This document shows positions 57,138 through 64,000 of a stretch of DNA of 64,000 nt, piece after piece. Positions within the stretch are counted from its first letter, which is position 1, and the number at the start of each line of letters is the position of its first letter. The notes beneath the pieces are model-generated. The model worked only from the letters and a program-made list of their open reading frames with translations, was not told the origin of the DNA and did not search any database. Both the position numbers and the translations under genes were made by a program. Origin of the DNA: Diadema setosum (lineage: Eukaryota; Echinodermata; Echinoidea; Diadematoida; Diadematidae); assembly GCF_964275005.1 (NCBI RefSeq), contig NC_092701.1:13390670-13454669 (forward strand). The letters are read 5' to 3'.

Positions 57138-57220
<83 letters not shown>

Positions 57221-57987
57221 TACATGTAAATTCATAAGAGTATACTTTTTAAGTCTTTGACTTACAATTCTTTATTGCGTAGACTATGAAGCCTCCAAGT
57301 GATGTCACTTCTAACACAGGATACAGTATCATTATCTTTCTTGGTCAAAATGTATGGGACACATTTTCATTGTATATGTTACCAAAAGTATACATTTGCT
57401 CAACCCGTCACCAAGGCACATCACAAATTGTCGTAGAGCTTCAGTGTAAAGAGGGCAACACATACTACAGCCAAAATACAAAAATTCATAACTTTCAAAA
57501 CTAAACTAACCGATTTTTACTCCAACTTTCATTGAGCATTCTAAACACATCTCTCAGTGCAACAAAAATATATATTTCTTGAAGCTTCCCTCTGTAGCTC
57601 AAATTATGTTGACATATGATTATGTATGAAGTATAATAGAATAATGTGCTTTCTGCTTTATGAAGAAAAGTAAACTTGCATAGTTCCACTTTTTTCATAA
57701 TTTTTATTTCATCTGAAGTAATTGCAATCACAGTAACCTTTGCAACTAACTAGAAAAAAAGAAAATAAAATAATTAAAAAAAGCTTAAAAATGATCACAC
57801 CCCTCCTTCCCCTATACCCCTCCCCCTCCCTTGATTATCAAAGAAAAATGAATACTAGTAAATCACACTGTCGTAATATTATTCTGTTTGATCTGCCAAA
57901 TACGGAATTTTATGTGCGATGTCCAGACGGGCGGCGAGCGAAGCTTGCTGTGAACTGTAGAGGGCAGCAGATACAGAAAAGATAATC
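57221..57987. other. 5' flank of gene 3
   Basis: AT-rich to about 57780, then a C/T-rich stretch (57798-57832) and a GC-richer stretch with CAGACGGGCGGCGAGCG (57925-57942) before the ATG. The latter is the likely promoter/5'UTR area. Confidence 0.45.
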
Positions 57988-60900
57988 ATGGCTGCAACAT
58001 CTGGAGGAGGAGTGGACTGGGGATCGGTCCAAAAAATACTGATTTCAGCCTCCACCACCACCTTCAAGAGTTCAGATGTTCCACATCTCGTAGATGCCAT
58101 TCTCGAAAGGTATGTGGAAAGTTTACAATGTAAAATATTATCGATATTACACTAAGTGGAAGTAAAGACCACTACGATTAAACTGCTGACAAATCGACCC
58201 AACCTTATTTACACGCGAGATCCATAGGCGCGACACTACACTGTCTACAGCCTGCGAGCTGCGATAACTCACAAGCTAGCAGCTAGCGTCTGGTGTCATG
58301 AATTACACAGAGGTGAACATAATGTCATAATTCCGGCCCACCGTTGCCCAATAACACGTAGATTTGTCTAGTGGGAACTGATAATTTACACATCAACTTT
58401 AAGTCCATCTGCACCATTTTAGAAGCGAATTATTATCCCATCCATTGTTGAAAATTACAGTCAAATGAATTCAATTTTAAGACTTTGGAATAGCAGAGTG
58501 ACTCGACTGAAATGTCCCACTTCCTGGTGGTATGGTTTTCAGAGTCAACTCATCTGTGATCTTTCATGGAGTATGGGGTTTTACTTATATTCCAGTTGTA
58601 TTGTGCATATATATAGCGCCTTATGGTATTGAAAGCTTTGCATTTCTGTATTCTGCTAACATTAACAAACGTTTGATGCAAATCTCCCGAGTACCTATCC
58701 AGATACAATCGAATTGAAAATCTACTTCGTCAAAACAATGGCAACATATATTTTAATCCCATGAGACTAACGTTAGCTGTATTTGTGGCATGAAATTTTT
58801 GTGAATTGGAGCTGCAGCCTTTTTCACGGCACAAAAGTTTCAGGAGTTACAACTAGCACTCAATACAAAGAGGGTAGACAAGAACTTTCGCATGTATTTA
58901 AAAAAAAGAAAAAAAATTATTTAGATCTATTTAGGGCCTATGTATTTATTTAATTTTTTTTTTTGGAATCTTGGCCTCTTGCAAAATTGGTAAAGATTTG
59001 ATGCATGTGAACATTTCTGGTTGTACAGTGACAGCACTATGGAAAGGGAACCTCTTGAGAAATTGCTGTGCAGTGTGTGCAAGTGTTCACCCAGTCTGTC
59101 AAACATTCTGTCAAACATTATTGATTACAGCACGTCAACATTCTTTCCTGCCTGGGATCCACTGCTCAAATACACTCACAACTTACTGCCCTCATTTCAG
59201 ATATCAATATGTGCACTGCCGTACGATATTGATCATCTGCCAATTCTTACCAGAAAGGATTCGCTGCAGATATTTATAAAAGCAAACCTCATCTTGTATG
59301 GAACTTTACTGCATACAATGTAACTACCCAAGTGGGATGAACATAAATGCTACCAATCCCAATGACTTTTGTTCTGTGGAACACTACTGGGTAAAACTAA
59401 TTTGTATGCTACAGCCTCCCACTGTACAATGTGTATCATCCTCATATAATGTTACTCAGGAAATGCAGATTGCAAGGTTGCCATCCTTGGAAAATGGAAT
59501 GCTTTAATATTTTGAAAGCATTCTTTCAAATTATATGCTGGGGGAAAAAAAAGAAAAAAAAATATACTGCTGAGCTGCCAGGGCAGGGATTCATAATAAA
59601 TTCTATCTGAGAGATAATGCAATAGGCTGCTATAGTCAAAATGTCACCTTTCTTTGCCCAGCTGTCTGCCATAACTGCATAGTCTGTGTAGAATGAAAAT
59701 GATCTGTTTCTGTTACTGAGCATGGCAATTTATAGCATATATTGATATTTAACTATGTAACCTCCATATTGTACACATAGATTAAAAATTGTTTGCTGTT
59801 CATTGTTATGGAGAAGAATGAAAGTCATTTGATATCATGCAATATGATTTGTGTGACAAAATCACATATCAAATGACATTATACAATGATACATAATAAG
59901 ATCTGTTGAATTCTGTTGCAATTATCAACTCACTTCAGGTAGTAAGAGTTTGCTCATCTTATTGAAAAGTTTATGAATCCAAGATAAATGAATGGTTTTG
60001 TTTCTTCGTGTGGTTTCCTGACAATCTTCAGCAAAGCCGACATTCTGAAGCATGAAGACAAATATGAAAACTTCTACTCCTGCTTTGTGGCTCTGTCTGC
60101 ACACTACATTGCAGATCACTCATCTTTGCGTAAGTACAAAATTTATCAATGTGGTATTGAGCCAAAACATTTCATAAAATTTATTGGTGTGAAATGTCAT
60201 TTATAATGTCCTTTTTTTTTATATGTGACTGAAGAGCGGGGAAAAGAATGTAACATTTTACATGGTCACTTGTGAAGTCGCATATGATTACATGAAAATG
60301 TTGTTGAATGCTTTGGTTTTTATTTACATGTTTGTTTACCTTTACACTGACACATGTTTTAACAGTCAAATTACAGGAAAAAATGCAAGTGAATTACTAT
60401 ATTATGGTTTTCAGTATCATGGGACTAGTATCAGTTCTAAGAATGTTTAATGTGAGAATATTACCATGAAAAACAAAGCTCAATATGATCTTTAATATGG
60501 AGAGTGAACTGCTGTGAGATATACTCTACTTGTACTTTAATCAAATCTGTTGTGTGATATGAATGTCTCTCAAACCAATAATCATTGCTGAATATATACA
60601 CCCCAAAGATTTGCTATTTATTATCAATTCCCACTCTCCAAGCAAATAGAATGTTTATTTTCTGCAGATATTTGAAGTCGAATGCTCATTTTCAGTATGA
60701 CTATGTAGATTACTATACATTTGTATTCTGCCAAATCCTGGATGGGATCTGAATACCCAACATTACTTGTGTTATTGATTCCTGTAGTGTCCAAGTCGGT
60801 GATGAGTGGAGTTGTGCTGGCATGCCACGTTCTCATGGACTTTTGTCTACGGCGCATGCTGAGGTACAAGGAAGCATGCTCTGTCTCTCAGGTATGTACC

Positions 60901-63900
60901 TCATACAAATGATGGGCAGGTCCAAAGACATCAGTAGGAAGTGTGTGCATACGGCAACTATGGAATTGTTAAAACCCATGAGATGTAGCCAAATGGGTTT
61001 GGGCAAGATGTCATAGTCTTTACGTGCTCACTATTCTTACTGATGCATGAAAAGACATGTGCATCATTCATCTACTTTATAGCACAGTGGACAAATTGTT
61101 GCCCCCCCCCCCCCCCGAAAAACAAAACAAAACATAAAACAAACAAACATTTGTTTCAATAATGCATCCAGTTATTACCTAAACATGGCAAATTTACTGG
61201 ATGCATGGCTAGCCATTTCTTGCTATAAAGTGTGCAAACTCTTGCTACAGAAAGGCAGACTCATTGCTGCAAGTGTGCGTGATAGCATGTTTTCAGTGAC
61301 AATCGTCAGAGATAGTTATTTGATATCGAATGAGTGGCCAGTAAAAATCAGTGCATCAGTGCTATTATTCTCTCTTGTTGGGAAAGAATATCACTTGTCA
61401 CCACTCCCATAAATCTCGCTGTAACATTGTGTGTGCATGTCTAGCTGCACCCATTTGAGTAGCTTTATGGTATTCTGAGAGCAGGTTCACTGTACTTTCT
61501 TAGGAGAGTGGTACAGCAGTATTCATATTGCTCGAATTAAATGTTCCTCGCAAGTGTATTTTCTTGTAAAACAGGAAATGTTAGAATGCAAATAGCATGT
61601 ATTTGTGTATTTATTTGTCAAAGAAACTAAGAGATATCGTGAGATGAAGAGGTAAGTTGTGATCATTTCCATCACAGAGAAATCTGATGTCCCTGATTGA
61701 AGGCCTGTGTACTGGAGTGGGGCAGCTTCAGAGGTCTAACGTTGTGACCCTGACTGCCATGCTGAAGACTGCTCAGATGCCTCCATCCACCAAGCAAGCT
61801 CCAGGTAAGAGAGCAGGTGATTCATGAACAATGCATTCACCATGTCTTCCTCGTTTATTTCTGCTGTTTTTATGCATAAATATTTTTGCTCTCTTTAGGA
61901 AAAGGTACTTGCATTTTTCTTCCCAATTTCTTTACTGTAAAGCATTAACCCGTTGAGGATGAGTCCCGAGTATGCTCGGGCAGGTGTCTATGGGAAATGC
62001 ATGTTGTAGCAAAATCAGTCCGTCCTCAACGGGTTAATCCTGTGCTTTTGCCCCAAATGCATTGGAGGCATTGCACTTTCAGGTTGTGTGTTTGATTGTA
62101 TAATCTTTTCCATAGAACACCTCTGCAAATTTGTATAAAACTCGACACTTAGTATGATCTTGAGGCCCAGATGAACTGAAGAGAAATATTTATACAGTAG
62201 ATCAAAGGTCTGAAAACTTGGCATTGAAGGTTGGGATCTGCTTTTTAATTAGATATTTTATTAGGGATAAGACAAGAACCACTCTTTGAAGCCACTCTCT
62301 TAATTTTAGGATGATGTCACATAGCATAACATGGTTGAGGTAAAGAATGGTCTGGAAATATACCAGTTTGTGTTTGTGAAAGTTCTAGCAAAGCTGATCA
62401 GAGAAACATGCAGTTATTGAAATGCATTTTGTGCCGGCAACATCAATTGAAAAAACTGATTGAAGAAATAAGTGACAGACATGCATGGCAAACCAAAAGT
62501 AGTTGGACAGGTTGGAGTGAGTGCATTGAAAAGAGGCATTTAATATGATGGGCACCAAAGCTGTATACCTTATTTATACAAAATGTATCCTAGACAGCCA
62601 AAGCCTGTAATGGCGTCATGAAGGGTGTTTAGAACCTAAGGCCAAAAAAAAAAAAAAATGTTGCATTGGCGTAACCCGCCCGACCCTAAAAATTCCGCCG
62701 ACCCCATGTTTTTTTATTATTTTTTTTTTGCTATCGATATCAAATATCTTGTTGATTGCGATCGCGATCGCACAAACCCGGAAGTGGAAACAGCTCTGGG
62801 GATATCGGATGTACGAGAGAGAGATCTAGCGCCTTGCATAAGCCTTCCTTGATCAGTACGTCATCTGTTTCCAACACGGACATGTACTCTAACAAGATTT
62901 ATTCAGTGTATACGTAGCATTCAGACTGCGATGTTTTGTGCACAGTTTTGCCATAGGTTTCTTGTGTGGAGAACTTACACGAATCTGTATATGTGGGACT
63001 GTAATAGAGATCGCCGTGTGCGATGAAAAGATCGTACATATGGGTCAATTTGCATCTATCTTATCTAAGTCAAAATAGTAAAATATGAAGTGAAAACATT
63101 CAGGATAGGGATTTCAACATCCTTAAATTCTGTGAAGGGGTATAATTCCAGTAATATCGGCCTCATAAATGATTTGTAGAATAGATGAACACAGCACATT
63201 CGGTGCAGCAGTTGTAACTGTTTACTGAGCTGAGCACGAGTTTTACACGTAAAATGCAGGTAGCAAAAAAAAAAAAAAAAAAAAAATCCGCCCGACCGAC
63301 CCTATTTGAAAATCTCATGTTACGCCAATGCAACAATTTTTTTTTTTTGGCCTAATGCATGTATTTTGTTACAAATTGCAGAGGAGACATCATTGATTAA
63401 GGTGAAGGAGACCCAGACAATGTCACGGGCAGACTTTGTGAAGCAGCTGATGTCAACCTTCAAGGATACCACCCCATCATCACTGCTTGGCCCTTCCACC
63501 ACTGCATCAGCCTCAAACAAGAGTACCATCTCCAATGAACCACAGAGCTTGGTGAGAGCACTCTTCACTCAATGTATCATTAGAATTTCAGAAAATTGGG
63601 ATATTTTTCCCCCACTCATAGTAATGTGGGTCCTTTTTCGTGTGTTGCTATGCATTTCAAAATTTGTTAATTACTGGTGTTGTTTATTTTGTTGTTTTTG
63701 TCCGTGTCAATGATCAGTAAGAGTAGATGGCAATTATGAAACAAAATTTATGTTGAAATGAAAATGAAAGTGTCAGTGTAACACATTTTGCTTCTAAAAA
63801 GTATCTGCTACTGAGCTTTTCTCACTCTCCCTCTCTCTTCTCTGTACTTTACTGATACAAATAAAGATATCGGTGGACAAGGATGGCGGTCGATCATACT

Positions 63901-64000
63901 TTGCCTCACGCAACATTGACAACCTACACACCTTACATGGGGCAGACATTCTCCTCGACGTGTGTCTGAACCTGCCTTACTTGCAACGTTACATCAACAA
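57988..64000 (+). CDS. Unrecognised multi-exon gene, 5' part (runs off window)
   Basis: I do not recognise this protein. Seven exons join in frame: 57988-58109, 59029-59319, 60032-60129, 60788-60891, 61678-61804, 63382-63551 and 63867-64000 (window end). It starts MAATSGGGVDWGSVQKIL and continues with segments rich in Leu, Ser and hydrophobics (EKLLCSVCKCSPSLSNIL; YENFYSCFVALSAHYIAD; GVVLACHVLMDFCLRRML; NLMSLIEGLCTGVGQLQ), then a Ser/Thr-rich linker (TTPSSLLGPSTTASASNK) and HTLHGADILLDVCLNLPYL. About 348 codons are visible. No signal peptide is evident. The spacing of amphipathic helices suggests a HEAT/ARM-like helical protein, but that is inference. The donor at 59319 (AAT|GTAACT) is weak; the other junctions are good. 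An in-frame AAAGATAATC leader precedes the ATG. Confidence 0.7.
58110..59028 (+). other. Gene 3 intron 1
   Basis: The first 250 bp are relatively CG-rich, continuing the 5' flank; the rest is AT-rich. Nothing else recognised. Confidence 0.55.
59320..60031 (+). other. Gene 3 intron 2 with a small inverted repeat
   Basis: GTCATTTGATAT at 59823 and ATATCAAATGAC at 59866 are inverted around a 31-nt spacer. No coding capacity. Confidence 0.55.
60130..61677 (+). other. Gene 3 introns 3 and 4
   Basis: Introns 60130-60787 and 60892-61677. A C16 run followed by AAACA repeats is at 61102-61147; otherwise nothing recognised. Confidence 0.55.
61945..62037 (+). mobile_element. TTAA-ended short MITE, copy 4
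   Basis: The best-preserved copy. TTAACCCGTTGAGGA and TCCTCAACGGGTTAA form perfect 15-bp terminal inverted repeats; the interior contains the palindrome CCCGAGTATGCTCGGG. TTAA ends suggest a piggyBac- or Kolobok-type origin. Lies in gene 3. Confidence 0.82.
62639..63353. mobile_element. 715-bp TIR element with poly(A)/poly(T) near both ends
   Basis: AGGCC then A15 then TTGCATTGGCGTAAC at the left is mirrored by GTTACGCCAATGCAA, T12 and GGCCT at the right. Just inside, CGCCCGACCCT occurs on the left and CGCCCGACCGACCCT on the right in direct orientation. The interior includes GCGATCGCGATCGC. It ends 28 bp before a gene 3 exon (63382). Confidence 0.75.

Noticed and set aside
57879..58100. 73-codon - strand open frame
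   Set aside because: Antisense to the first exon of gene 3.

Overview
This is a window of animal nuclear DNA. Three protein-coding genes lie head to tail on the + strand, with small exons (about 60-900 bp) split by AT-rich introns of 0.1-9.9 kb. The exon sequences are clearly metazoan. The introns are packed with short terminal-inverted-repeat (TIR) elements, microsatellites and homopolymer runs, as is common in marine invertebrates. An invertebrate deuterostome, perhaps an echinoderm, is my best guess, but the sequence does not prove it.

Gene 1 (144-24563; first coding exon or exons lie upstream of the window) is the Ski2-type RNA helicase of the cytosolic Ski complex (SKIC2/SKIV2L). I can join 22 coding exons in frame into 1222 codons plus stop. 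The N-terminal Ski-binding region, all RecA motifs ([25 protein letters not shown]), the arch insertion and the helical C-terminus are present. One intron appears to use a GC-AG splice pair.

Gene 2 (29820-53275) is whirlin (WHRN), complete in 14 coding exons and 1226 residues. Its order is HHD1-PDZ1-PDZ2-HHD2-proline-rich linker-PDZ3. The first intron is 9.9 kb and holds several inverted-repeat elements.

Gene 3 (57988 to beyond the window end) is the 5' part of a gene I do not recognise. Seven in-frame exons are visible, encoding a soluble, mostly helical-looking protein.

Mobile DNA fills the introns and intergenic spaces. Highlights are: an inactivated Crypton-type tyrosine recombinase on the - strand in a SKIC2 intron (about 12.96-14.2 kb); a 3.3-kb TIR element whose interior has become an array of about 190-bp units (15226-18562); four copies of a ~93-bp TTAA-ended element; three copies of a 244-bp TATACGCC-ended element; a 400-bp foldback family in whirlin intron 1; and many single-copy palindromic elements. 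One repeat carries perfect AGGTCA direct repeats resembling nuclear-receptor sites.

The three genes have no obvious common pathway. SKIC2 acts in cytosolic 3'-5' mRNA decay. Whirlin is a scaffold of stereocilia, periciliary membranes and synapses in vertebrates. No tRNA, rRNA or CRISPR array was seen. I found no convincing viral gene.
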